Part shown: positions 15,224-23,043 of the stretch, piece by piece
How positions within the stretch are numbered: the first letter of the stretch is position 1
Layout of the letters: the number at the start of each line of letters is the position of its first letter
NCBI GenBank assembly: GCA_019240125.1
Contig: JAFAYW010000009.1
Location: 1 to 40,434, forward strand
DNA: 40,434 nucleotides
Direction of reading: 5' to 3'
Source: Alphaproteobacteria bacterium
GTDB taxonomy: Bacteria; Pseudomonadota; Alphaproteobacteria; ATCC43930; CGMCC-115725
The notes under the pieces: generated by a model
Database searches by the model: none
What the model was told of the DNA's origin: nothing
Seen by the model: the letters and a program-made list of their open reading frames with translations, nothing else
Made by a program: the position numbers and the translations under genes

Positions 15224-16279
15224 ATGGAGGTCGAGGCCCTCCTGCCGCTCGGCAAGCTGGATCCGGGCGTGCGGGTCGCGGCGGGTGGCCTCGATATCAC
15301 GCAGGTCGCGGCCGATGCGGCGCGAGCCGAGGCGCTCGGCTATGACCGCATCCTCACCGAGGAGACCCGCGACGACCCGTTTATCGTAATGGCGTTGGCG
15401 GCGCAGGCAACGCGGCGCATCAGCCTGGCGACCGCCGTGGCGGTGGCGTTTCCGCGCAGCCCGACCATCACCGCGATGACCGCATGGACATTGCAGCGTC
15501 TGTCGGGAGGCCGCTTTATCCTCGGTCTCGGATCGCAGGTGAGGGGGCATATTGAGCGCCGTTTCGGGGTGCCGTGGTCGGCGCCGGGACCGTGGCTGCG
15601 GGAATATGTTCAGGCGTTGCGAGCGATCTGGGATTGCTGGCAAAACGGCAGCAGGCTCGATTTTCAGGGCGAGCACTACAAGCTCAGCCTAATGGTGCCG
15701 CTCTTTGCACCAGCGCCGATCGAACACCCCAACATCCGGGTCGAGCTGGCGGCGGTGAACCCGTATATGTGCCAGGTCGCCGGCGAGGTCGCTGACGGCA
15801 TCCGCGCCCATCCGATCGCCACGCCACGCTACATTGCCGACACGATGCTGCCCGCCGCGCGCAAGGGCGCGGCGAAGGCCGGCCGCGATTTCAGCGGCTT
15901 CGCGATGAGCGCGATGCCGCTGGTGGCGACGGCGGGGAACCGGGCTATGCTCGATGAGCGGGTGCGCGACGTGCGGTCGCGGGTGGCGTTTTATGCCTCG
16001 ACCCCGGCCTATATCGCCGCCTTCGAGGGCGAAGGTTACGGCGAGGTAGCACGCCGCTTGCAAGGCTTGGCGCGAAGCCAGTGCTGGGAGGAGATGCCCG
16101 GCCTGGTCGATGACGAGATGCTCGATCGCTACGCCGTGGTTGGTACATACGACGAAATCGCCGGCAAATTGCGGGCACGATATGAGGGTCTGGTCACCGC
16201 ACTGGAATTTTCCATGCCGCTCGCTGACGCCACCGACGAGGAAGTCCTGCGCGGGGTGATCGCGACACTGCGGCTGTAA
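15224..16279 (+). CDS. Luciferase-like (LLM class) flavin/F420-dependent oxidoreductase
   Basis: A 351-residue luciferase-like monooxygenase/reductase with a TIM-barrel fold. Features: GYDRILTEETRDDPF near the start, the conserved RISLATAVAVAFPRSP strand, LSGGRFILGLGSQVRGH at about 88-104, and a C-terminal AVVGTYDEIAGKL segment. The pattern resembles the TIGR03617 branch. Whether the cofactor is FMN or F420 cannot be decided here. The start at 15224 is one base beyond the M17 peptidase stop, so translation is probably coupled; there is no separate strong ribosome site. The asparaginase gene follows after 12 bases. It may oxidise an amide- or peptide-derived compound processed by its neighbours, which is inference. 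Confidence 0.88.
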   Translation: MEVEALLPLGKLDPGVRVAAGGLDITQVAADAARAEALGYDRILTEETRDDPFIVMALAAQATRRISLATAVAVAFPRSPTITAMTAWTLQRLSGGRFILGLGSQVRGHIERRFGVPWSAPGPWLREYVQALRAIWDCWQNGSRLDFQGEHYKLSLMVPLFAPAPIEHPNIRVELAAVNPYMCQVAGEVADGIRAHPIATPRYIADTMLPAARKGAAKAGRDFSGFAMSAMPLVATAGNRAMLDERVRDVRSRVAFYASTPAYIAAFEGEGYGEVARRLQGLARSQCWEEMPGLVDDEMLDRYAVVGTYDEIAGKLRARYEGLVTALEFSMPLADATDEEVLRGVIATLRL

Positions 16280-16291
16280 GGAGGGTGGTTT

Positions 16292-17290
16292 ATGGCATCG
16301 CTTCCCCGCATCGCGGTGATCGGCACGGGCGGCACGATTTCCTCTCTGGGATCCGGCTCCCTGGATGTTCTTGACTATCCCGATTTCGGCAAGAAGCTGA
16401 CCTGTGAGGAATTGCTCGACCGCTTTGCCGACACGCGGCAGGTCGCCGAGCCGGTGCCGATCACGGTGCGGCAGGTCGGCAGCACGGCGCTCGGCCCTGC
16501 CGAGTGGATCGAGATCCGCGACCTGATCCATCGTCTGGCGGAGGAGGATAAGTCGCTCGCCGGCTTTGTCATACCGCACGGCACCGCGACACTCGAGGAG
16601 ACAGCATTCTTCCTCAACCTGACATTGCGGGTGCAGCAGCCGGTCGTGCTGGTCGGCGCGCAACGGCCCGCCAGCGCGCTAGGTACCGATGCCGGGATGA
16701 ACCTCGTCAACGCGTTGCGTGTCGCGGGGTCAGCCAAGGCGCGCGGCATGGGCGTACTGGTGGTGATGAATGACGAAATCCACCCGGCCCGCGATGTCGT
16801 CAAGACCTCGACCTATCGGGTGCAGACCTTCCGCTCGCTGGATTACGGCGCGCTCGGCCATGTCGATGGCGACGGCCCGCAATTCTTTCGCGCGCCGTTG
16901 CAGCTGCACATGCCGGACACTCCCTTCGCCGCGCTCGACATCACGAAATTGCCGCGGGTCGATGTGATCTATGCCTATGCCGGCGCCGATGGCGATCTGG
17001 TCGAGGCGGCGATCAATGCCGGAGCGCGCGGGCTGATCTCGGCCGGGTTTGCGCCGGGGATGCCGAGCCCGTCGCAGCAGAGGGCGCTGTGGGCGGCGGC
17101 GGAAGCCGGTACCGTGGTCGTGCAATGCAGTCGCGCCACCGGCCGCGTCGCCCCGCGCCGCCGCCTGCGGGAGGCTGGGATTATCGGCGGCTCCGATCTC
17201 AGCCCACAGAAAGCGCGCATCCTGCTGATGCTGATGTTGCTTACGACCACCGATGTGGGGCAAATCCAGGAGGCATTTCTCAGCTACTGA
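16292..17290 (+). CDS. Asparaginase-family amidohydrolase with an altered T-D pair
   Basis: A 332-residue asparaginase-family protein. The first catalytic threonine is T15 in GTGGTISS. The second motif reads HGTATLEET (T98, A99), where E. coli AnsB has HGTDT with T89-D90. K171 in VVKTSTY corresponds to the catalytic lysine. The C-terminal half has the usual AGADGDLVEAAINAGARGL and SRATGRV blocks. No signal peptide is present, so it is cytoplasmic. D90 in AnsB contacts the amino group of the substrate, so the alanine suggests a changed substrate. A strong AAGGAGGG precedes the ATG. The gene lies 12 bases after the LLM gene and seven before a binding-protein gene. Confidence 0.9.
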   Translation: MASLPRIAVIGTGGTISSLGSGSLDVLDYPDFGKKLTCEELLDRFADTRQVAEPVPITVRQVGSTALGPAEWIEIRDLIHRLAEEDKSLAGFVIPHGTATLEETAFFLNLTLRVQQPVVLVGAQRPASALGTDAGMNLVNALRVAGSAKARGMGVLVVMNDEIHPARDVVKTSTYRVQTFRSLDYGALGHVDGDGPQFFRAPLQLHMPDTPFAALDITKLPRVDVIYAYAGADGDLVEAAINAGARGLISAGFAPGMPSPSQQRALWAAAEAGTVVVQCSRATGRVAPRRRLREAGIIGGSDLSPQKARILLMLMLLTTTDVGQIQEAFLSY

Positions 17291-17297
17291 CGGTTCC

Positions 17298-18884
17298 ATG
17301 CGGAAGCTGCTGGCTGCCGCGACGCTCGGTGCGGCCGCGGCCCTTGCCATGACGGCCGCGACGCTTCCCGCCGCGGCCGAGTCCCTTCTGCGGTTTGTGC
17401 CGCACGCCGATCTCGCGGTTATCGACCCGTATTGGACCGGCGCCTACATCACGCGCAATTACGGCTATATGGTCTATGACACGCTGTTCGCGGTCGACAG
17501 CGCTTGGCAGCCGCACCCGCAGATGGTCGAAAGCTGGACCGCGAGCGATGACGGCCTCGTCTGGGATTTCCGCCTGCGCGATGGGCTGGCGTTTCATGAT
17601 GGGCAGCCGGTGCGCGGCGCCGATGTCGTGGCGTCGCTGAAGCGCTGGGGAGTACGCAACGACAGCTACGGCCAGCCGCTGCTTGCCGCCGCTTCGGCGA
17701 TCGAGGCGACCGGCGAACGGCAGTTCCGTATCACCCTGAAAGAGCGCTTTCCGGTGTTGCAGGCGCTCGCCACTCTGACCGCGCCGACACCGTTCATCCT
17801 CCCCGAACGGCTCGCCCAGATGGATCCCTTTACCCAGATCAAGGACCCGACGGGATCGGGGCCGTTCAAGATGGCGATGTCCGATTGGCAGCCCGGGCAT
17901 CAGGTCGTCTTCCAGCGCAATGCGGCCTATGTGCCGCGCGCCGAGCCGCCGGCTTGGGCGACTGGCGGCAAGCAGGTCAAACTCGACCGGGTAGAGTGGC
18001 AGTACATTCCCGACGCCGCGACGGCGCTCAACGCGCTGAACCAGGGCGAGGTGGATTACTGGGAGAACCTGTCGAACGATTACGTGCCATCGCTGGCGCA
18101 TGACCCGAATGTCACGGTGAGCGACGGCACCGGCTATATCGGCACGGTGCGGTTCAACCAGCTCTACCCGCCCTTTGACAATATGAAGATGCGGCAGGCG
18201 GTGCTCGCGGTCGTCGATCAGCGCGACTACATGGCGGCGGTGGCCGGAGACCCGGTCAACTGGCGCACCTGCGCGTCGGTCTGGGCCTGCGCCTGGCAGG
18301 GGGCCGACCCTGCCGGCGGTGAGGTGTTGGCTGGGCCGCGCGATTTCGACAAGGCCAGGCGGCTGATTGCCGAGGCGGGATACAAGGGTGAACGCATCGT
18401 CCTGGTCGACCCCACCGACATCCCTCAATTGCACGCGCAAGCGCTGGTCACCAACGAATTGCTCAAGCGCCTCGGGCTGGATGTCGACCTCGCGACCAGC
18501 GAGTGGGGCACCGCGATCCGCCGTATCAACAGCCGCGAATCCCCGGCTCAGGGCGGCTGGAACGTCTATGTCACGTCGTTTGCCGCATTTGACATGGTCA
18601 ACCCGGCGACCAATCGGATGCTGCGCGCCAATGGGACGGCATCGCCGCCGGGATGGCCGACCGACGCCGTGTTGGAGAAGTTGCGTGCCGATTGGTTCCG
18701 GGCCGCCGACGATCAGGAGCGGGCCGATATCGCCCGGCGGATCCAGCAGCGCGCCTTCGAGGTGGTGCCTTACATCCCGACCGGGGAATACCGAGCCCGC
18801 TCGGCCTATCGCAGCGATCTCACCGGCCGGATCGAGGCGCCGCTGCCGTTTCTGTGGAATATCGATAAGGGGCGGCGGGGTTGA
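17298..18884 (+). CDS. Peptide/nickel-type ABC transporter substrate-binding protein
   Basis: A 528-residue family-5 extracellular solute-binding protein. A signal peptide (MRKLLAAATLGAAAALAMTA...AAA, about 27 residues) targets it to the periplasm. Family marks are the early YDTLFAVDSAWQPHPQMVES, then DGLVWDFRLRDGLAFHDGQP, DPTGSGPFKM, and the large lobe ending in LPFLWNIDKGRRG. This class binds peptides, glutathione, nickel or opines. The start at 17298 is chosen for the signal peptide; an earlier codon lies inside the asparaginase gene. No permease or ATPase gene is adjacent, so it is an orphan binding protein in this window. It closes the peptidase-LLM-asparaginase group, converging on a minus-strand small gene 12 bases away. 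Confidence 0.92.
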   Translation: MRKLLAAATLGAAAALAMTAATLPAAAESLLRFVPHADLAVIDPYWTGAYITRNYGYMVYDTLFAVDSAWQPHPQMVESWTASDDGLVWDFRLRDGLAFHDGQPVRGADVVASLKRWGVRNDSYGQPLLAAASAIEATGERQFRITLKERFPVLQALATLTAPTPFILPERLAQMDPFTQIKDPTGSGPFKMAMSDWQPGHQVVFQRNAAYVPRAEPPAWATGGKQVKLDRVEWQYIPDAATALNALNQGEVDYWENLSNDYVPSLAHDPNVTVSDGTGYIGTVRFNQLYPPFDNMKMRQAVLAVVDQRDYMAAVAGDPVNWRTCASVWACAWQGADPAGGEVLAGPRDFDKARRLIAEAGYKGERIVLVDPTDIPQLHAQALVTNELLKRLGLDVDLATSEWGTAIRRINSRESPAQGGWNVYVTSFAAFDMVNPATNRMLRANGTASPPGWPTDAVLEKLRADWFRAADDQERADIARRIQQRAFEVVPYIPTGEYRARSAYRSDLTGRIEAPLPFLWNIDKGRRG

Positions 18885-18896
18885 TTCCGGCCGCCG

Positions 18897-19073
18897 CTAG
18901 AGATCGGCGAGCCGGATCCAGGTGCCGAGGCCGAGCGACACCACTGCGCCGAGTGCGATCAACGGCACGCTCGCCGTGCCGAACAGCAGCAGCCACAGCA
19001 CAAAGACGGCAACAGCGGTAAAGATGCCGCCGATCAGCGACGGCATCGCGCGCTTGACGTGCACGTCAGCCAT
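18897..19073 (-). CDS. 58-residue two-helix membrane protein downstream of the desaturase
   Basis: A small gene of 58 codons. The product begins MADVHVKRAMPSLIGG, has two hydrophobic segments (about residues 12-33 and 36-50) and ends GTWIRLADL. It should be an inner-membrane hairpin. It starts five bases after the fatty-acid-hydroxylase-like gene on the same strand, so co-expression is likely; the only weak ribosome site is an AAGG in the end of that gene. The hydrophobic-segment layout and the compact position argue for a real gene. I know no family for it. Confidence 0.65.
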   Translation of the reverse strand: MADVHVKRAMPSLIGGIFTAVAVFVLWLLLFGTASVPLIALGAVVSLGLGTWIRLADL

Positions 19074-19078
19074 TGGCG

Positions 19079-19840
19079 CTAGGCCTTAACCGGGGCCAGC
19101 CGCGAATCCGCCGCGGTGTTGCGGGCGCGCTTCAGGTTGGTCTTGCGAAACCGGGCGTCATAGCCGTTGAAGACATGGCCGAAGAGGCCGCGATCGAGAT
19201 CGCTGGTCCCGAATAGCCAGTCGGCGATTGGATAGGTCAGGTTCATGTTGCGGCCCATCATGATCGCCGGGTCGTGATGCGCGATGTGGTGCCGGCGGAT
19301 CGTGTTCATGAATGGGATGTGCCGCACGATCCGGTCATCCTTGACGTGGCAGCCCCAGTGAAACAGCTCGTAGTTGAGATAGATGCTGGTGGTGGTCGCA
19401 ACCAGCAGCCAGCCGGCATTGGCCGACCACAGCCAGCCGAGCACTGCCCCGCCAGCGGTTGACATGCAGATGAACGTGGTCAGCGCGTAAGGTGGAAAGA
19501 ACGTAATGCGGAAATCCCGCGCGCTGTCGACCGTCGGTTCGGCGTCGGTAAAGAACTGGTGATGCGCCAGCGTGTGCCGCTTGTAGATACCCATGAAGCC
19601 CTTGACCGGGCGGTGCATGATAAAGCGATGCAAGGCCCATTCGAACACGTTGCAGCCGAGGAACACCACTGGCACGACCAGCCATTCCGTGACGCTCGGG
19701 GAGACGACGTGCCGGGCGCAGTACCAGATCGTCGCCAGTCCCAACGCGGCGATGACCACGACATGGGCGAGGCCGCTATACCAGGGCGAGATGCGGGCGC
19801 GATAGTCGGCACGGAACGCCGCCTGGCGCGGGGTCATCAT
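19079..19840 (-). CDS. Fatty acid hydroxylase/sterol desaturase-superfamily membrane enzyme
   Basis: A 253-residue integral membrane di-iron enzyme. The eight-plus histidine pattern of the superfamily is complete: H71-x4-H76, H89-x3-H93-H94 (HTLAHH), H161-x3-H165 (HWGCH), H174 and H184-H185-x2-H188-H189 (HHIAHH). Hydrophobic stretches at about 22-42, 52-70, 112-135 and 140-158 hold it in the inner membrane. Family members hydroxylate or desaturate lipids, carotenoids or sterols. The actual substrate, perhaps a membrane fatty acid or hopanoid, is not readable. AGGAG seven bases before the first of two ATGs supports the start at 19840. It is divergent from an LLM gene and followed by a 58-residue membrane protein gene. 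Confidence 0.9.
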   Translation of the reverse strand: MMTPRQAAFRADYRARISPWYSGLAHVVVIAALGLATIWYCARHVVSPSVTEWLVVPVVFLGCNVFEWALHRFIMHRPVKGFMGIYKRHTLAHHQFFTDAEPTVDSARDFRITFFPPYALTTFICMSTAGGAVLGWLWSANAGWLLVATTTSIYLNYELFHWGCHVKDDRIVRHIPFMNTIRRHHIAHHDPAIMMGRNMNLTYPIADWLFGTSDLDRGLFGHVFNGYDARFRKTNLKRARNTAADSRLAPVKA

Positions 19841-19857
19841 GAAAACACTCCTCGTTA

Positions 19858-19874
19858 CGCGAAGTCTTTTCGCG
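19858..19874. repeat. Short inverted repeat between divergent genes
   Basis: CGCGAA and TTCGCG separated by five bases, 18 bases before the start of the fatty-acid-hydroxylase-like gene. It could be an operator or a 5' leader hairpin. No regulator is linked to it by sequence. Confidence 0.35.
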
Positions 19875-19949
19875 ATTTGACGTTGATTATACCGCCTCGG
19901 CGGCGTTCACGGTATCGGAGACAGCGCGAAAAGCGGGCGGAGGCGGCGA

Positions 19950-20939
19950 ATGAAATTTGGCGTCCTGCAATTCTTCAGCTGGCCGGAGCGGCGGGTCGAT
20001 CTCGCCTCGGTTTATGCCCGCGCGCTGCAGCGCATCGAGATTATGGACCGCACGGGTTACGACGCGGTCTGGCTGGCGGAGCACCATTTCAGCAGTTTCA
20101 GCGTGTGCCCGTCGGTGCACATGATGGGTGTGCTGGCGGCGTCCCGCACGACGCGCCTGCGGATCGGCACCGGGGTAACGCTGGCGCCATTCTATCATCC
20201 GCTGCGCCTCGCCGAGGAGGTGGCGCTGCTCGACGTCATTTCCGGGGGCCGGGTCAATTGGGGAGCCGGGCGCGGTTTCGCGCGGGTCGAATTCGAGAAT
20301 TTCGGCATCTCGCCCGATGAGAGCACGTCGCGCTTTCACGAGGCGGTCGACATCGTTCTCAAGGCATGGACCGAGGAGCGTCTGACCTACACCGGGCAGC
20401 ATTATCGGTTCGAGGGTGTCGAGGTGTTGCCCAAGCCGGCACAACAGCCGCACCCGCCGGTCTGGATGGCGGCGACATCGGAGGGGGCAATCGATTGGGC
20501 GGCGAGCCGCGGTTTTTCGATCCTGATGGATCCGCACGCCGCGCATCGTGACATCGGTCGCAAACGCCGCTTCTACGCCGACCGTCTCGCCGCTGCGGGG
20601 CATATGATGCGGGGGCGCGATCTGCCGGTGGCGCGATTACTGGCGATCGGTGAGACCTGCGAGAAGGCCGCCGGAGTGGCGCGGCGCGGCGCGCAATGGA
20701 TCGTCGACTCGTATTTCGGGGCGCAACACCGACCGGTTGGCGTTGCCGACCCGAACGCCCCCGGCGGTGATCCGGTACGGCGCTATCTGGATGAGGTCAT
20801 CATTCATGGCACCGCCGATAAGGTGCTCGATGAGATCATGCGGCTGCGCGAGGAGATCGGCGTGGACTATCTGCTCTGTGCGCCGCTCAGCCACGATACC
20901 TTCATGGCGTTGACTGAGAACGTACTTCCCAAACTCTGA
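19950..20939 (+). CDS. Luciferase-like (LLM class) flavin-dependent oxidoreductase
   Basis: A 329-residue luciferase-like protein of the FMN-dependent type. It starts MKFGVLQFFSWPE, has DRTGYDAVWLAEHHFSSFS (the family EHHF motif) at about 31-49, RLRIGTGVTLAPFYHPLRLAEE, and the cofactor-pocket block ISGGRVNWGAGRGFARVEF. The C-terminal IHGTADKVLDEIMRL is the usual substrate-cap element. It is probably a monooxygenase using reduced FMN from a separate reductase. A GGAGG seven bases before the ATG supports the start. The gene stands alone, divergent from the fatty-acid-hydroxylase-like gene and convergent with a MucR-type gene. Substrate unknown. Confidence 0.9.
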   Translation: MKFGVLQFFSWPERRVDLASVYARALQRIEIMDRTGYDAVWLAEHHFSSFSVCPSVHMMGVLAASRTTRLRIGTGVTLAPFYHPLRLAEEVALLDVISGGRVNWGAGRGFARVEFENFGISPDESTSRFHEAVDIVLKAWTEERLTYTGQHYRFEGVEVLPKPAQQPHPPVWMAATSEGAIDWAASRGFSILMDPHAAHRDIGRKRRFYADRLAAAGHMMRGRDLPVARLLAIGETCEKAAGVARRGAQWIVDSYFGAQHRPVGVADPNAPGGDPVRRYLDEVIIHGTADKVLDEIMRLREEIGVDYLLCAPLSHDTFMALTENVLPKL

Positions 20940-20963
20940 CCGGAAATTCCCGGATGCCCGGCG

Positions 20964-21467
20964 TCAGGCGGTTCCGCTGGGGTCTCGCGCCTGTCGCGTA
21001 CTGCCGCGCGGCCGGCCCCGCCGGCGAGGTTCGCTTGGGGTCGGTGCCTGATCGGGAATGGCGCGCCCGCCGCGGCCCAGCCCGAGTTCCTTGGCAAGCG
21101 AAGACCGCTGCTCGGAATATATCGGGGCGGTCAGCGGATGATCGCTCGGCAGATTCCAGCGTTTGAGGTATTGCTCGCCGCCGAGCCCGTGCCGGGTGCT
21201 GAGATGACGGCGCAGCATCTTCCCTTTCCAGCCGCACTCCAGACATACAACCGCATCGCGCTGGACCGATCGCCGCACCGGGACCGCCGGTGTGGGCGTC
21301 CCCGGCGGGGCCGCGGTGGGCTTGCCAAGCCCGTCGATGATCTGGTGAACCGCGCTGATCAGCTCAGGGATCTGTTCTGGAGCGACATTATGATGCGAGA
21401 CATAACTCGCGATTATCTTGGTAACGAGGTGCGGATATGCCCCCTGATATTTCGCATCCGCAGCCAT
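20964..21467 (-). CDS. MucR/Ros-family zinc-finger regulator with a C-terminal AT-hook
   Basis: A 167-residue MucR/Ros regulator. The N-terminal helical part (LVTKIIASYVSHHNVAPEQI, about 14-33) is the usual oligomerisation region. The Ros-type zinc finger is C75-x2-C78-x9-H88-x4-H93, within VCLECGWKGKMLRRHLSTRH, followed by LGGEQYLKRWNLPSDHPL, as in all MucR proteins. After residue 120 the tail differs: it is long, Pro/Arg-rich and contains RRRGRPRGS at 148-156, a match to the AT-hook core. I chose the ATG at 21467, which gives the family-like N-terminus; in-frame ATGs at 21512 and 21539 would add residues. MucR proteins act as H-NS-like silencers of AT-rich promoters. The intergenic DNA beside it is markedly AT-richer. 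Confidence 0.9.
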   Translation of the reverse strand: MAADAKYQGAYPHLVTKIIASYVSHHNVAPEQIPELISAVHQIIDGLGKPTAAPPGTPTPAVPVRRSVQRDAVVCLECGWKGKMLRRHLSTRHGLGGEQYLKRWNLPSDHPLTAPIYSEQRSSLAKELGLGRGGRAIPDQAPTPSEPRRRGRPRGSTRQARDPSGTA

Positions 21468-21874
21468 CCCGCTCCCCGTTCCATGTCGTTCCCGCCAAAA
21501 GGCTCGACTCATTAGTACAACATCATCGAAATGCGGCAAACGTCTTGTCGAGATTTTCTCGTGAGCTCAGTCGTTCGACCGGAAACACCGAATCAATTAT
21601 GCAGGTTACAGTAGAGCCGTGCCGCGATTGCCCACGCCGCCAGGATGATCTGTGCGGCAATTCATCGTAACCGGCACGAGGCTCGATAGATGTCTTCCTA
21701 ACGCTATCATCTAGATAATCGTTCCCTGATTGCGCTCTGGTTGAAAGTAATGAATCGCTAGTTCTGATATTTCAGAAGCGAGCATTCAATCAGTTGGGGA
21801 TCGTTTTGGAAATCCAGGCGTATACCCACCCGAGCGATTGCTCTTTGGTTTTGTGGCGCTTAGGGGAGTAGCCA
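21468..21874. other. AT-richer intergenic region between the MucR-type and OmpA-type genes
   Basis: About 407 bases with no convincing gene. It is visibly less GC-rich than its surroundings. It holds an inverted repeat TTCTGA-TATT-TCAGAA at 21762-21777, an eight-base palindrome ATCTAGAT near 21709-21716, and a 23-codon reading frame at 21599-21670 with a Cys-x2-Cys-x7-Cys pattern, probably not expressed as such. Promoters for the two divergent genes must lie here; I could not identify them with confidence. Confidence 0.6.
21762..21777. promoter_or_regulatory. Inverted repeat upstream of the OmpA-type gene
   Basis: TTCTGA and TCAGAA with a four-base AT spacer, about 100 bases before the ompA-like start. 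It resembles a dimeric operator, but the regulator is unknown. MucR-type proteins tend to prefer AT-rich DNA rather than a strict palindrome. Confidence 0.3.
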
Positions 21875-22936
21875 ATGTCGAGGCGGATCACATTGGCGGC
21901 CGGCACGTGTATTGCTGCGGCCGTTGGGATTATCTCTATCAGTAATGCTATGGCCCAGACGCTGTACCTCGGCGGCGAGGCGGGCTGGAACGTGCTCGAA
22001 GACCAGACCGATCGGCTGTCCGGCGGTCCATCGCTCAAGGCAAAATACAGCGACGGGTACGCGGTCGGTGTCCGCGGCGGCTACGAGATGGGGCCGTGGC
22101 GCTTTGAAGAGGAGTACACGTACCGCAACAACGATCTCAGCCGACTGGGCATCGGCGGCTTCAGCTCCTCAAATGTGAGCGGCAGCCGCAGCTCGCACGC
22201 GATCATGACTAACGTGCTGTACGACATCGATCTGAGCCGGTGGGGCATGGCCATGCCATGGCCGGTCACCCCGCATATCGGTGGCGGTGTCGGTGCGGTC
22301 GATGTTGTCGATCAGGCCAAGATCCCCGGTCGCGGCCAGTTGCTGAACGACGACGACTGGGAGTTCGGATATCAGGCGATCGCCGGTCTCCGCTACAACA
22401 TGACGCCAAATGTCGCTCTCGACGTCGACTATCGCTACCTGGCAACCACGCCAGCCTCGTTCCGCGTCCCCGGCACAACGGCCCGGTACAAGAGCGACTA
22501 CGAGAACCACACGCTGATGGCGAGCCTGGTCTATCGCTTCGGCCCGCCGCCGCCGCCGCCGCTTGCCGCTCCTCCGGCACCGCCGATGGCGGCGCCGATG
22601 CCGGCACAGCGTACCTTCCTGGTGTTCTTTGACTGGGATAAGGCGACGATCACGGCCGACGGGATGCAGATCATCCGGCAGGCGGCTGATGCCTTCCGGT
22701 CAGGTGCCCCGGTGCGCATCCAGGTCACCGGCTACACCGACCGGTCCGGTTCGCCTGGCTACAACCAGCGTCTGTCGGAGCGGCGGGCCAATGCGGTTGC
22801 CGGTGCGCTCGCGCAGTTGGGTGTACCCCGCAGCCAGATGGCTGTGAGTGGCCGCGGCGAAAACGACAACCGCGTGCCGACCGCCAACGGCGTGCGGGAG
22901 CCGCAGAACCGTCGCGTCGAGATCGTCTTCCCATAA
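21875..22936 (+). CDS. OmpA-family outer membrane beta-barrel protein
   Basis: A 353-residue outer membrane protein. A signal peptide ends near AMAQ (about 28). An eight-strand beta-barrel follows (about 29-228), with aromatic-rich alternating strands such as LYLGGEAGWNV and strand ends like LVYRF. A Pro/Ala-rich linker (about 229-248, starting GPPPPPPLAA) leads to an OmpA-like peptidoglycan-binding domain: FDWDKATITADG, VTGYTDRSGSPGYNQRLSERRA and NRRVEIVF, holding the Asp and Arg that bind diaminopimelate. It should anchor the outer membrane to the cell wall. AGGGGAG stands seven bases before the ATG. A strong terminator ends the unit. It is read away from the MucR-type gene. Confidence 0.93.
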   Translation: MSRRITLAAGTCIAAAVGIISISNAMAQTLYLGGEAGWNVLEDQTDRLSGGPSLKAKYSDGYAVGVRGGYEMGPWRFEEEYTYRNNDLSRLGIGGFSSSNVSGSRSSHAIMTNVLYDIDLSRWGMAMPWPVTPHIGGGVGAVDVVDQAKIPGRGQLLNDDDWEFGYQAIAGLRYNMTPNVALDVDYRYLATTPASFRVPGTTARYKSDYENHTLMASLVYRFGPPPPPPLAAPPAPPMAAPMPAQRTFLVFFDWDKATITADGMQIIRQAADAFRSGAPVRIQVTGYTDRSGSPGYNQRLSERRANAVAGALAQLGVPRSQMAVSGRGENDNRVPTANGVREPQNRRVEIVFP

Positions 22937-22962
22937 GCGCTCTCTCTCGACGGTGCCGGTTG

Positions 22963-22990
22963 GAGGCCCGCTTCGGCGGGCCTCTTTTTT
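22963..22990 (+). terminator. Rho-independent terminator of the OmpA-type gene
   Basis: Nine-base-pair perfect stem GAGGCCCGC / GCGGGCCTC closed by a TTCG tetraloop and followed by six T residues (22985-22990), 26 bases after the stop codon. This is the clearest intrinsic terminator in the window. Confidence 0.95.
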
Positions 22991-23043
22991 GTTGCCCGAA
23001 GAGGCTGGGGGGCGACAGCATTCCGGCAGGGAGGACCTGCCAT

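Noticed and set aside
17280..18440. Minus-strand frame of 386 codons opposite the solute-binding protein
   Set aside because: Antisense of a clear gene with signal peptide and family motifs; no recognisable motif of its own.
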